Shown one piece after another: positions 36,064 through 47,452 of a stretch of 64,000 nucleotides of DNA (positions within the stretch are counted from its first letter, which is position 1; each line of letters begins with the position of its first letter). Made by a program: the position numbers and the translations under genes. The DNA comes from Centrapalus pauciflorus (Eukaryota > Streptophyta > Magnoliopsida > Asterales > Asteraceae). The notes beneath the pieces are model-generated. The model was not told the DNA's origin, searched no databases, and saw only the letters and a program-made list of their open reading frames with translations. The DNA lies in the NCBI GenBank assembly GCA_020465985.1, contig JAANYP010007545.1, forward strand, positions 124,001 through 188,000, written 5' to 3'.

Positions 36064-37819
36064 GAGCAAATGACAAAAAATAGTAATAAGTTTTGACATT
36101 TTTATCATTAATAGTAACATTATTTATTTTTTATCATTAATAGCAACAACTTTTTATTTTTCTATCAATAATAGTAATGGGTGACCTGTAAACCTATTTA
36201 GCAGGTCACCAACTTTTCAGTTATCAAAAATAGTAACATTTTTCCAGATTTTTATCAATAATAGTAACATATCAAATTAAAAACATAATTTTTTTATTTT
36301 ATTAAGTTTTCTAATATTCCATAAACACCAAAATAAACCAAATTTTTATTCCGAGTATTTACGGATAGATAAAAACACCAAAATAAACCAAATTTTTATT
36401 CCGAGTATTTACGGATAAATAATATTCGATTATTTATTCACAATTATATATAACATGAAAGAAAAAATACTGTGAATCATTTCAATTTTCACTTTAACAA
36501 CAAAAAACTACGAACCATTATTTTCTTAGTTTTTCCGAATAAAATAATACAAATCGTTCCATTTTTTAGTTTTTCCAATCTAAATGGGTCATAGTTTTTT
36601 TATTTAAAAAACAAAAAATCAAAATGAGTCTCAATATTTTTCATTCATAAACTATAAACCACAATGAGTCATGATTTTTCCATTCATAGAAAAACTAAAA
36701 AATGAATGGGTTGCAATACTTTTTCATTCGTAGTACTATTCATTTGGAATAAAAAAAGTACAAATTTATCAGTTTTTTAGTATATTTTCAAACGAAATTG
36801 ATTACAAACGATACGACTTTTAGATTTCTTGAATGAAAAACTATGACCCAATCATGTTTTAGATTTTTTTTACAAAAAACAATAAATCATTTTGATTTTT
36901 CGTATAAAATAATTGCAACTCATTTACTTTTGTATTTTTAACAACGAAAAAACTATGAATTATTTTAATTTATAGTTTTCTAAATGAAAAATATTGTAAT
37001 CCATAAAAACGATACATAACCACTTGTACGAAACTATAAACTAGAATAATTCATAGTTTTTCGTTGTTAAAAACACAAAAATTAATGAGTTGCAATTATT
37101 TTGTACGAAAAATCAAAATGATTTATGGTTTTTTGTTAAAAAAATCTAAAACATGATCGATTTGTAATTTTTTTTATTCCAAATGAAAAATACTACGAAT
37201 GAAAAGTATTGCGACCCATTCATTTTTTAGTTTTTCTATGAATTAAAAAATCATGACTCATTTTGTTTTATAGTTTTATGAATGAAAAATATTGAGATTC
37301 ATTTTGATTTTTGGTTTTTAAGTAAAAAAACTATGACCCATTTAGATTGGAAAAAACTAAAAAATGGAACGATTTGTATTATTTTATTCGGAAAAACTAA
37401 GAAAATGATGGTTCGTAGTTTTTTTTGTTATAAAAAGTGAAAATTGAAATGATTCACAATATTTTTTCATTCATATAATATATAATTGTGAATAAATAAT
37501 CGAATATTATCTATCCGTAAATATTCGGAATAAAAATTTGGTTAATTTTGGTATTTTTGGAATATTAGAAAACTTAATAAAATTAATAAAATTATGTTTT
37601 TAGTTTGATATGTTACTATTATTGATAAAAATATGAAAAGATGTTACTATTTTTGAAAAAACTGAAAAGTTGGTAACCTGCTAAACAGGGTTACAGGTCA
37701 CCCATTACTATTATTGATAGAAAAATAAAATGTTGTTACTATTAATAATAAAAAATAAATAATGTTACTATTAATGATAAAACCGTCAAAACTTGTTACT
37801 ATTTTTGGTTATTTGCCCT
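36064..37819. mobile_element. Giant foldback MULE (1,756 bp) with perfect 9-bp duplication
   Basis: Essentially one palindrome with arms of about 870 bp; its ends are related to GGGCAAATGACCAAAAATAG. ATCTCACAT flanks both sides (36055-36063, 37820-37828). The outer arm contains many TTATCATTAATAGTAAC units and GTGACCTGTAAACC..AGCAGGTCACC. A direct repeat of about 48 bp (AAACACCAAAATAAACC...) occurs twice at 36324-36422 in the left arm but only once in the right. No coding capacity. Same TIR family as 25103-26115 and 63370-63683. Confidence 0.92.
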
Positions 37820-37828
37820 ATCTCACAT

Positions 37829-38174
37829 CAGCCCATATTACTATTCATTCGCACCGCAATGGCCGCATCTACGGCTCACATCCTGAATAAAAATAAATTA
37901 AAAATAAATATAAACATGGTTAAATTAAACAAAATAATTATGAAATTAACAAAATAACGTTGTCAGGAATTCTAAAAAAATCATCTTTTTATAATCGTAT
38001 TTTAAACCACTTTCAAACAACCATACAACATGACAAATATCGTACATTTGACCAAATCAACACCAAGTAAAAAGATATTACAAAAAATGTCCTATGATTA
38101 CTCATAAATTTTGTTCACGCTTCACTTTAAATTTAGGGGGCTACTATTCTCATCTTATAAATGTCTATTTCTAC
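37829..38174. other. Non-coding stretch between two insertions
   Basis: It continues the sequence interrupted by the foldback MULE. Includes GCACCGCAATGGCCGCATCTACGG near 37850, a small GC-richer patch. No gene. Confidence 0.4.
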
Positions 38175-38456
38175 TAGGGGTGAGCTCGGTACCGTACCGA
38201 ACCGAACCGGTACCGATACCGAAAATACCGAAACCGAATTATTAGTTTTGGAAGAACCGAATACCGAACCGTATAATTTTATATGGTGCGGTTCGGTCCC
38301 GAATACCGAATTTTAGCTAATTACCGAACCGAAAGTACCGAATACCGAATTTTAGCTAATTTAAAAACCGAATACCGAACCGAATATATTAATTCGGTAC
38401 CGGTCGGTACCGGTACCGGTTCGGGTTCGGGAAATGGTACCCGTCGCTCACCCCTA
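38175..38456. mobile_element. hAT-type MITE (282 bp) with perfect 8-bp duplication
   Basis: The termini TAGGGGTGAGC and GCTCACCCCTA are perfect inverted repeats, and ATTTCTAC flanks both sides (38167-38174, 38457-38464). The interior consists of ACCGAATACCGAA and GGTACCGGTACC repeats. The ORF 38283-38489 is an artefact of the repeats. Confidence 0.88.
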
Positions 38457-38606
38457 ATTTCTACCCCATCATTATTACTATATTATTAGAAATTAGTTTT
38501 TTATAATTAATTAGCCAATAGAAATTGATAAATTTTATTATTTCACTTTTCAAGGTCAACCTAACCCTTTTTCTATCTTATCATGGGGTGTAAATAGACT
38601 ACCCCT

Positions 38607-39021
38607 TTATTATTATTTTGTTCTTTAACAAAAATATATTTGAAAAATTTTAGATGATAGAATATTTTATTTCTAAAAATATAAATTATACAACCCCTTC
38701 ATGTAACAATATTCCTTTACAAAATATATTAAACAATCGATTGATATAACAAGATTCAAAACAACAAAAATTAAACAATACGATCTAATGCATAAAAATT
38801 TACAGAAAACAACAAAAAAGGATACTCCATAAATAGCAAGGAACACAAATTTGTCCTAATTTATATATTTTACCCAATTTATTTCCAAATTTCAACTAAA
38901 CACCCTCGTTGTTAAGTTTCCATAGTCAATTAGTATTTCGTGAGTTTTGGTTTGCAAGAATGTAAGAAACACGGCATCTTGATCGTGGAAGTCATGATAC
39001 GAACAGCTTTTAATTGTCTTA
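38607..39021. other. Intergenic AT-rich stretch, nothing recognised
   Basis: No gene or clear element. It leads into the 3' end of the second Harbinger copy. Confidence 0.35.
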
Positions 39022-39450
39022 AATGGTAATTCCACCAAGGCTGCAGGGAGCCGTTGGCGTGGATGCCAGACGAAACTGCAGTCACATCAGCGTCACGTCA
39101 GTTATACCGTTTTGAGGGTGTGAATGTCATTCATTTTTGTTTTCATTTTAAACTTAATATGAAAACATTGAAATAAAAAATAATATTAAACTAATATATA
39201 TAAATTAAACATAACATTAAAATTAAAATATTCAACTTAAAATAAAAACAATCAAATTAAACATTACAATGAAAACTGAACTACGCGAAGTCTTGGTTCG
39301 ATTGTCTGAATATTCGTTTTCAAAATCATCAATAGGATCAACGTTGAGATCTATATTTTAAACGCCCCAAATATGTCCAACCAAATCAAAGCGAAGATAA
39401 TGATGCACTTTAGTTTTACGTATATCCGAATATCTCGACATGTAGCACTA

Positions 39451-40297
39451 CTACAGATCTCCGCTGTTACAATTTTTTGGAGTGACTTCGTTTTCATCAT
39501 ATTGACATATTGCATTCCCTTCATCTTCTATAATCATGTTATGCAACATGATACACATATACATTACATTTATCATTTTCTCCACATGATAAAAAGGTGT
39601 CGTGCGCTTCAATATTTGCCAACGCTTTTTAAGAATACCAAATGCTCGTTCCACATCTTTTCTAGCTCTTTCTTGGGTCATCTTAAATCTTTTTTGATTA
39701 GCATCAATTGGAGCCAAAAATGATTTCACGAGTGCGGCCTAGTCAAGGTATATCCCATCAAAAAGATAGTACTCATACTTACGTAGAGCTACAAATTTCA
39801 AATGGACAATCGGATGTCGTGCCATCATAAATTTAGTTGAAGAGTGGTGACATATTCAACACATTTATGTCATTATTCGACCTCGGAATACTGAAGAAGG
39901 CATGTCAAACCTAACACTACCGCTTCAAGTATGATTGTTGGGTGATCGTGATCACCACGACTGTACTGACCTTTATACGCATTAGGACAATTTCCTCAAC
40001 TCCAATGGAGACATCTAAACTTTCAAGCAAACCAGGAAAGCCATGAATGTTAGAATAGTGGTGAGATAGTTTTTGTATATCATTATAATTAGGTCTGCGT
40101 AAATACTTAGGGACATAAACTCGCAGAATGTTCTTACAAAATCTTATCAAGACTTTCTCTTTCGACACGAGAACACATTCTGAAACTTTCGTCTAAACCA
40201 TCTGCGGATGTGTCGTATGCTAATTGACGAAAATCGGTCGTACATTTTTGAATCGGAGAAAATCCAACCATACCTCTGACATTCATCTTCTGTTAAA
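39451..40297 (-). pseudogene. Harbinger transposase, C-terminal part (disrupted)
   Basis: Reading the minus strand from 40297: QKCTTDFRQLAYDTSADGLDESFRM, then KILIRF-type sequence with KYLRRPNYNDIQKLSHHYSNIHGFPGLLESLDVS (the first Asp region is preserved as SLDV), AFFSIPRSNNDINVLNMSPLFN, YYLFDGIYLD and, after a stop, AALVKSFLAPIDANQKR...ARKDVERAFGILKKRW with the third catalytic Glu, ending about 39451. Several frameshifts and stops interrupt it. The stop after YLD is TAG at the conserved Trp codon, the same residue that is a TGA in the first copy. Confidence 0.85.
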
Positions 40298-40302
40298 AGT
40301 AC

Positions 40303-40986
40303 TGTAACGACCCGGTTATTTAATCAATAATTAATATTTATTGTAAAGAAATACAAATTCGGAATATTACTTAATATTGTAACATATAAATAAATGGTTG
40401 TGTAAATTATAATAAATAAAGTATTGATTTATGAAGTAAGGATTATAAAAGAAATTGAAATAATTGTAGGGTCTAAATGGTAAATATTGAATAGTTTAAG
40501 GGTTAAAAAAAAAGAAACCTCACCTTGGCTTTATATCCACGCCAAGCGCGCGCGCGCACACACACACAAGTGTGTGTGTTCGTCCTCTTCAAAAAAGAAC
40601 AAAGAGAGAAGGAAAAAAAAGAGGAGAGAAAATAGAGATTTTTGGAGGAGAAAAGAAAGAAAATATCCTATTTTTGGAAGATTCGTACGGTTTTGAAGAT
40701 CCAAGAGGTACCAACTCTTATTATTATAAATGTCTTACTTTTCTCTCCTCTCCACCATCTTCATATGAAGAAGATGAGAACTCAAATGAGTTTTTATGGA
40801 GATCTCTTAGAAATGACTAAATCTTGAAAGAAAATGATGAAATAAGTTAGATCCATTTTTTAAAAGTATATTATACAAGTTTCTATGTATTTTGGTGGGT
40901 TTATCTCAAAAACCCAAATTTGAGTTCATATGAACCCTAGGTAATCTAAAAAGATGAAAATGATGGTTTGGTGGTTAAAATGAGTT

Positions 40987-41054
<68 letters not shown>

Positions 41055-42350
41055 GGGAATGATTTTACAACTCTTTGTAATAAATATAGAGAAGTTTTGA
41101 TATTTTTGGCTTTAAATCCGTAAGGCAGAAAGTGTAGTTCAACCTTGAAATATTCTGAAAAATTCGCTAAGTATGAATTCGGATGGCCCGAAATTCGGAT
41201 GGTCTTGGTCCGAATTTCGGATGGCCTTGAACCGAAATTGTAATTTTAATTATTTTTATTTTATGTGATCTTTTGTTATTGAGGTTTAATGCCGAAATTA
41301 GTTAAGTCTTACGACTAATGTATCCGGATCAATGTTAAGAAATTATAAGCTGTGAGACTTATAATAAATTATACTATGAACCTATGTGTAAGGATTTGAC
41401 GGGTTAAAGTTCCTTGGAGATTATTACTCCTACTTTGACGACTGTAACTCGGTTTTGAGGCCGAGAGCTTGTTGTATACCACAGTGAGTTCTAGCATTAA
41501 TGTATTTATATGCATATCATGAATTGTATGTTATTGCTTTCGTATTCATTTTTGTCATTTACATGCTTTGCCATCACATACATTATTGTTGTCATATCAA
41601 TCATTTGTTTGATTTCTCCGCTGAGACGGTAAGCCTGTGCGTGTGGTAACCTAGCGGAATCATAATGGTAAGCATGTGTGTGGTAACCATTATTGCCTGT
41701 AAAACGATAAGCCTGTGGTCTGTGTTAATCGTATGACATCACTGTAAACTGCATAACGATAGGCCTGAAGTCTGAGTTGATCGAGCAGTAGATTGTAAAC
41801 TCATTGTACGGTAAGCCTGTGTGTGGTAACCGCAATGTGGTAGCTTATTAGCCGTTAGTTGGCCTCCTGAGATTGTTAGTTAAAATCATGGCATTGCATG
41901 ACATCATTCATATATCGCATGATACTATAATCTAGAAACTCACTAAACAACTTAGTTGTTTACCCATTAGTTGATATTTCTTTTCAGGAACTGATAAGGG
42001 CAAAGGCTCGGCTGGTCTAAACTGATAGACACTGATTGGAGCATGGTTAGAAGCTCCATATTTTGTTAATGATTGGGGTGGGAGTAGCAGACTTTCATTT
42101 TGGACTTACGCGAATTAGTTAATGATTATTAATTCGTTTGTAATCAAATTGATGATTTAACATTGTGACCCCAATTACGCTACTCCGTGATTACCGACAC
42201 TCTATTGTGTTATACGCAAACTGTTTGGAATCATGTTGAAGATTATTAAAGTATTAAAAGTTTTAGTTTGACCGTATTTCCGCAAGTACTCTGTATAAAT
42301 TAATGTATAATGGTATCGAAATACTCGGTATTAGTTGTATGGGTGTTTCA
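40303..42350 (+). mobile_element. Solo LTR (2,048 bp), family 2, with hairpin array
   Basis: It starts TGTAACGACCCGG and ends GGGTGTTTCA; perfect 5-bp duplications AGTAC flank it (40298-40302, 42351-42355). It interrupts the second Harbinger transposase in frame-bearing sequence. A TA then TG microsatellite lies at 40989-41053. Five consecutive hairpins span 41617-41837 and share the apical motif TAAGCCTG or a close variant (details under findings). ORFs 40487-40827 are in low-complexity GAGAAA sequence and lack domains. The TGTAACGACCC start resembles plant Gypsy LTRs; the assignment is inference. Confidence 0.9.
41617..41837 (+). other. Array of five hairpins with constant apical motif and variable stems
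   Basis: H1: TCCGCT 41617-41622 with AGCGGA 41653-41658. H2: ATAATGGT 41662-41669 with ACCATTAT 41686-41693. H3: ACGAT 41704-41708 with ATCGT 41728-41732. H4: ACTGC 41748-41752 plus CGAT 41757-41760 with ATCG 41780-41783 plus GCAGT 41785-41789. H5: CATTG 41802-41806 plus CGGT 41809-41812 with ACCG 41829-41832 plus CAATG 41833-41837. Each loop contains TAAGCCTG, TAAGCATG or TAGGCCTG, then GTGTGGTAA or a variant. Stems differ in sequence but are all complementary. Function unknown. Confidence 0.8.
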
Positions 42351-42355
42351 AGTAC

Positions 42356-42634
42356 CGACACTCTCTTGTCAAATCGTCAACAATACGTACAAATAATGAC
42401 TTTTGCATTCTAAAACGGCGACGAAAATAATACCCTTGAAAAATAACATTCTCGGCGAAATGATAACTAATTTGACGATCGTGTGCAGATTCATGATCCC
42501 TTTGTATATATTTTCTTGATTTTGCAGGACGTAACGTTTCACCTTCTTCATTTTTTATAAATTCTAAAACGGCACGAGCAGCTTGTGAGCAAGCGTTAAC
42601 CGCTTCCGCGATAAATTCTATTGACACCGAAGAT
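42356..42634 (-). pseudogene. Harbinger transposase, N-terminal part (disrupted)
   Basis: Minus-strand ORF 42627-42331 encodes SIEFIAEAVNACSQAARAVL and then YYFRRRFRMQKSLFVRIVDDL, matching residues 78-95 of the first Harbinger copy (RRRFRMRKGLFLRIVYDM). The reading runs into the solo LTR at 42350. The rest of the protein continues beyond the LTR at 40297. Confidence 0.82.
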
Positions 42635-42640
42635 GAATAT

Positions 42641-44012
42641 AATGATGATTAAAAATTTTGGGGTGTGAAGAAATTTGAAAGCTATATACCTAAATGGAAA
42701 AAAAAATACAATAATTAGGATGGTCTCATGAATTTCGAAGATGTATAATAATCAAAAGACCCTTTAAACACAAAAACTTTAAATATACTTAATAAAATCC
42801 ATTAATACGATAAACGTTCTCTTATTATAAATATTCAAATCATTAAACATAGATCAATAAGTTGATAGTTGGATAAGAGAGAAATTCAGATCAAAAAATT
42901 TAACCAAAATTTAGTTTCAAATCACAAACACAATCTTAAATCAGATAGTTGTACTAAACAACAGTGAAATTCTCCGTAATCTCAACTAAAGTAAAAACCC
43001 ACCAACTACAACTCATATTAATAAAACTACACATTAGAATCTCCAATTAATGAAATCACATACTCAAAACTTTAAAAATGATTAAATAAAGTTACAAACC
43101 CAGACCGTTACAAAAACACACTTACAATCCACACCTCACAAATCAAGTAATTACAATCTCAAATTGGTTTGGCTCATTCTTCGGTTGAACATTAACAATC
43201 TCAATTGTTATTTATCTTGTCGATTCAATTGCAAAAGTAACACTAACAGAACATGAATGTAATAAGCATCGATGGAGTTTTGTGTATGGTATGACAAATG
43301 TAGATCAGACGATTTTTCAATTGTATTTACAGTGCTTTTGTTTTGAATATCGAGACGTTGAAGATGGGACATAATCTTAGCAAACGGTGATTAGAATTCT
43401 TCATTGTTGCCTTGTTGTTATTCAGTCGTTATCGATCCAATTGGTCTTGCTGCTTTTCATTGCAGTCCATCTTTTTAACTTTTTGTTTAGTGGATTTTAA
43501 TATGATATAGGGTCTTGAGTGGTTTGATAGAGACTTGGGCTTTGGTAATTAATAATTCAATTTATAAATATATACAAGTCATACTTCTAGTATATTTTTG
43601 AGGCACCAATGTAGAGTGGACTAGTATGCTACACAAGGTTGAATATTGTCCTAACAAGAACAAATCTGAGACAAAATGATTAAAGAACTATAATTTCAAG
43701 AGTACACGTGTACTCTTGATTAGATCTCGTATTTATAATCTGGTCAACCGGTTATCAGGTTGACGAATGACATAAGTAATACGAAATTTAAAAGATTTTT
43801 GTAACTTGTAATGTATTAGAAAGATTATAGTGACTAAACCTAATTAAAATGGTTGCATGTATACAAGACGAAATGTCATAATACAAATGACCACATGATG
43901 TTATAGTTTGAGGTTGACTGTTGACAGAGTTTGTTTTTCTTCATATTCATGCATCGTATCTAATACGTTATGGGAAAAAAAATCGAATTTGAAGTTAACT
44001 CATGAAGACTAA
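42641..44012. other. Intergenic, nothing firm
   Basis: No gene or clear element. Part of 42641-42860 is probably the missing 5' end of the second Harbinger copy. Confidence 0.35.
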
Positions 44013-44327
44013 GGGGGCGTTTGGTTCGTAGATTTTTTTCTTTGGGATTTGCATTTTGTCAAAGGATTTGCATTATACAGGATTTGCTTTTGTCAGAATT
44101 TTGTCAATGAATCTGCATTACCTTATTGAAAAAAATTGTTAATATGAAGAATGCAAAGTAATTAGGATTTCAAATCCTAAGGGGTAGGCTGAGTTTTTAA
44201 ATAACAAAGAAAGAAAAGATTTATAAAATCGTGGGATTTTAAATCTTTACTGAAATCTGTGAACCAAACACAGGAGTTTAAATGCAAATCCCAGTGAATC
44301 CCAGGAAATCTGTGAACCAAACGCCCC
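44013..44327. mobile_element. Tourist-like MITE (315 bp)
   Basis: The ends GGGGGCGTTTGGTTCGTAG and (complement) GGGGCGTTTGGTTCACAG are inverted repeats; TAA lies on both sides (44010-44012, 44328-44330). The terminal motif is shared with 15680-16006, but the interior (GGATTTGCATTT) differs. Confidence 0.82.
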
Positions 44328-44449
44328 TAATAGAACTACCAAAAATAAAAAGACAAAAAGTGAAATTTAGATTTAAAAAATGTTACTTTTTAATTAAACT
44401 TGATACGAAATATATGCAAATTTATTGTTTAATTTATTAGCACATATAA

Positions 44450-44821
44450 GAGGGTGTTTGTATTTGCGTTGAAAAAGTGCTGTAGTGTTTTGAAAACTAA
44501 TAATCAGATAATTGTTGTAGCAAAAAGTGCTGCAGAAAATGTAGTGTTTGGTTTAGCTTCTGCTGTTTGATATCATAATTATCAAATAATCAGTTTTTAA
44601 AGTGTTTGGATTTGCGTTTTTACTTGTAAAATGCTCAAATAATCACTTATCAAGCAAATAAACTACAATTTTTAACTTATGAAAAAGTGTGGTAGGACAA
44701 ACGCTAAACACAAATAATCACTTATTAAGGTATGCAATCCAAACACTCTAAACCAATTATTTGCGTTATTGTAACGTAATAAGCTAATAATCACGTTTAT
44801 AACGCAAAACCAAACACCCTC
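44450..44821. mobile_element. Tourist-like MITE (372 bp), family with GAGGGTGTTTG ends
   Basis: The ends GAGGGTGTTTGTATTTGCGTT and (complement) GAGGGTGTTTGGTTTTGCGTT are inverted repeats, with TAA on both sides (44447-44449, 44822-44824). A second, right-truncated copy lies at 57918-58278. Confidence 0.85.
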
Positions 44822-44907
44822 TAAGTCATTAATTAAATCTATTTATCTTAAGCTTAATCAATAGTTAAAAAAATGGATACTGAAAATTGAAAGGAAGCAG
44901 TAAGGCA

Positions 44908-45601
44908 TAGAGATGCACAAAGACCGGATTTTAACCGAACCGGATCGGATTTTAACCGGTCCGGTTTTTTTGTCCCAGAAAAAAGCCGGTTTTTTTTTAA
45001 AACCGGTCCGGATCGTAACCGGTTTTCGGCCCAGATTTTTGTAACCTATATAACCGGTTCCGGTTATAAAAAAACCGGATTTTTCAAAAACCGGTTTTAA
45101 AAAAACCGATTTTTTATATAATTTCCAGATTTTTTTTTTGCTTTTTTGGGCTTTCTTTTTTATTGGGCCTTTCTTTTTGTTTGAACTTCTTTTCTTTTGG
45201 GTTTCTTTTTTCTTTTGGGCTTTTGGGTTTTACAAAAGAAAGGTTATAACATCTTTTTTTATAATTTATAATTACAATTTTCAAATATATAATTATAAAA
45301 TAAGTTAAACACATATATTTTACTCCAATCATTTATATTTTTATATTCTATATGATTATAAATACATAAAATATACTTCAAAGGCTGCTCGAAAATCTGT
45401 TTTTTTCCCCGGTTAAAAACCGGTTTTTTAACCGGTTAATTATCCGGTAAAAAAACCGGTGCCCCAAATATCTTAAAAACCGGTTGAAAAACCGGATTGG
45501 ATAAAAACCGGACCGGTTTTTTTTGTAACCGGTTTTGTCATAACCGGTTTCGGATCGGTTTCGGATCGAAATCGGATAATCGGATTTTTTGTGCACCTCT
45601 A
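44908..45601. mobile_element. hAT-type MITE (694 bp) with perfect 8-bp duplication
   Basis: The ends TAGAGATGCACAAA and TTTGTGCACCTCTA are inverted repeats. GTAAGGCA flanks both sides (44900-44907, 45602-45609). The interior has dozens of AACCGGTT/CCGGATT motifs. The ORFs at 45114-45332 and 45378-45695 lie in or across this element and are not genes. Confidence 0.9.
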
Positions 45602-45986
45602 GTAAGGCAGATGATGGTATGAGAATGGGCCTATAAAAGGTATGGGTCACCCCATAGAGTGGCCCATGTTGTGGCCTATCTTTTGTTTCAACCACTTCCG
45701 ATCACTTATGAATCATGGTATTCAACAATTAGGTGTGTTTGTGTTGCAAACATGCTTGGAATATAGGATGGGCTTTCTCATGGACTTGGACCGACAAGAT
45801 TAAGTTCATACAACACCAACGTACTTTTCAAAGTGTACCGATATGATACATAAAGTTTTTTCTTCACACATATGGCATATATATATTTTAGTTTTCATTC
45901 CAATAAGATATATTTTTACATAGAGTCTAGTTTCTCATACCAATGTTATGTAGAAATGTGTCACATTAGAAAACTAAAGTACATGT

Positions 45987-46516
<530 letters not shown>

Positions 46517-46601
<85 letters not shown>
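46517..46601. repeat. (TA)n microsatellite, right of second embedded MITE
   Basis: About 42 TA units, preceded by a (CT)n tract at 46499-46514. Confidence 0.97.
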
Positions 46602-46606
<5 letters not shown>

Positions 46607-46945
46607 AAACCAAAGTATATGTACCATATGTGTAACAAAAAAAGTTCATATATCATATTCGTATTCTTTAAAAACTATGTTGGTACAGTTAAAATTATAC
46701 GAAGAGTGAAGGTGGTGGGGAATTCTCTAGAAAAATCTATTATTATGTAGGTAAATATTTGAATATCTAGCACAAGATTGTTAAATTGAAGATATTACTT
46801 AGAAACATTTTCGTCTCTACAAGATTGCAAACGTATTGAAATGATAAGTACCATAAATCACTAGTTTTTAACATTTTCCCATAGGTATTATTGTATTAAG
46901 GATGTAAAATGTTTTGTATCATAAACTAATAATGTGTTTTTATAA

Positions 46946-47443
46946 GAGATAATTACTAAAATAGTCATATCTCACACCCCTTTATCAAGTTTTAGCCATT
47001 AAATATTCAATTTACCAAAATAGCCACACTTTACGTTACCACATTTACGTGATAGCCAACATTTACGTGATATGTACTTTTTATTCATATTTTAATGGAT
47101 TACGTTACAAAAGGTGTTTGATAACGTAAATGGTTGTATGTTACGTGACCACTTTTAAAATTTTGCTCATTCCCAATAAAGGTACAAGTATGGATATTGA
47201 ATAAAAAGTACATTGGGAAGGAGCAAATTTTTAAAAGTGGTCACGTAAAGTACAACCATTTACGTTACCAAACACCTTTTGTAGCTTAATGCATTAAAAT
47301 ATGAATAAAAAGTACATATCACGTAAATGGTGGCTATCACGTAAATTTGGTAAAGTAAATTGTGGCTATTTTGATAAAATGAATTTATAATGGCTAAAAC
47401 TTGATAAAGGGGTGTGAGATGTGGCTATTTTAGTAATTATCCC
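46946..47443. mobile_element. MULE-type foldback MITE (498 bp) with perfect 9-bp duplication
   Basis: The ends GAGATAATTACTAAAATAG and (complement) GGGATAATTACTAAAATAG head a near-complete palindrome. TTTTTATAA flanks both sides (46937-46945, 47444-47452). The terminal GGGATAATT is shared with 18609-19116. Confidence 0.9.
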
Positions 47444-47452
47444 TTTTTATAA

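Larger units (their letters stand above)
33782..38606. mobile_element. Composite region bounded by about 140-bp inverted repeats
   Basis: 33782-33925 (AGGGGTAGTCTATTTACATC...) is closely repeated in inverted orientation at 38466-38606, sharing GAAAAAGGGTTAGGTTGA, CTTGAAAAGTGAAAT and TATTGGCTAATTAATTATAAAAAACT. Between them lie a Harbinger pseudogene, a foldback MULE and a hAT MITE. Nine-base flanks TTAAATTTA and TTATTATTA agree at 6 of 9 positions, which in AT-rich DNA is weak. This may be one large TIR transposon that later collected insertions, or two MITEs in opposite orientation. Confidence 0.55.
39022..42640 (-). mobile_element. Second PIF/Harbinger element, split by a solo LTR
   Basis: Transposase homology on the minus strand runs from about 42634 down to 39451 and is broken by the LTR 40303-42350. 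The 3' subterminal region (39076-39100, minus strand CTGACGTGACGCTGATGTGACTG) repeats the motif found at the 3' end of the first Harbinger copy. A possible TTA site lies at 39019-39021, next to GGGAGCCG-type sequence (39047-39054) also present near the end of the first copy. The 5' end was not located and lies somewhere above 42640. Confidence 0.6.

Noticed and set aside
41617..41837. Regularly spaced repeats that could be mistaken for a CRISPR array
   Set aside because: The repeats are hairpin loops with short variable stems, lie inside a plant LTR with an exact target duplication, and no cas genes or spacer structure exist.
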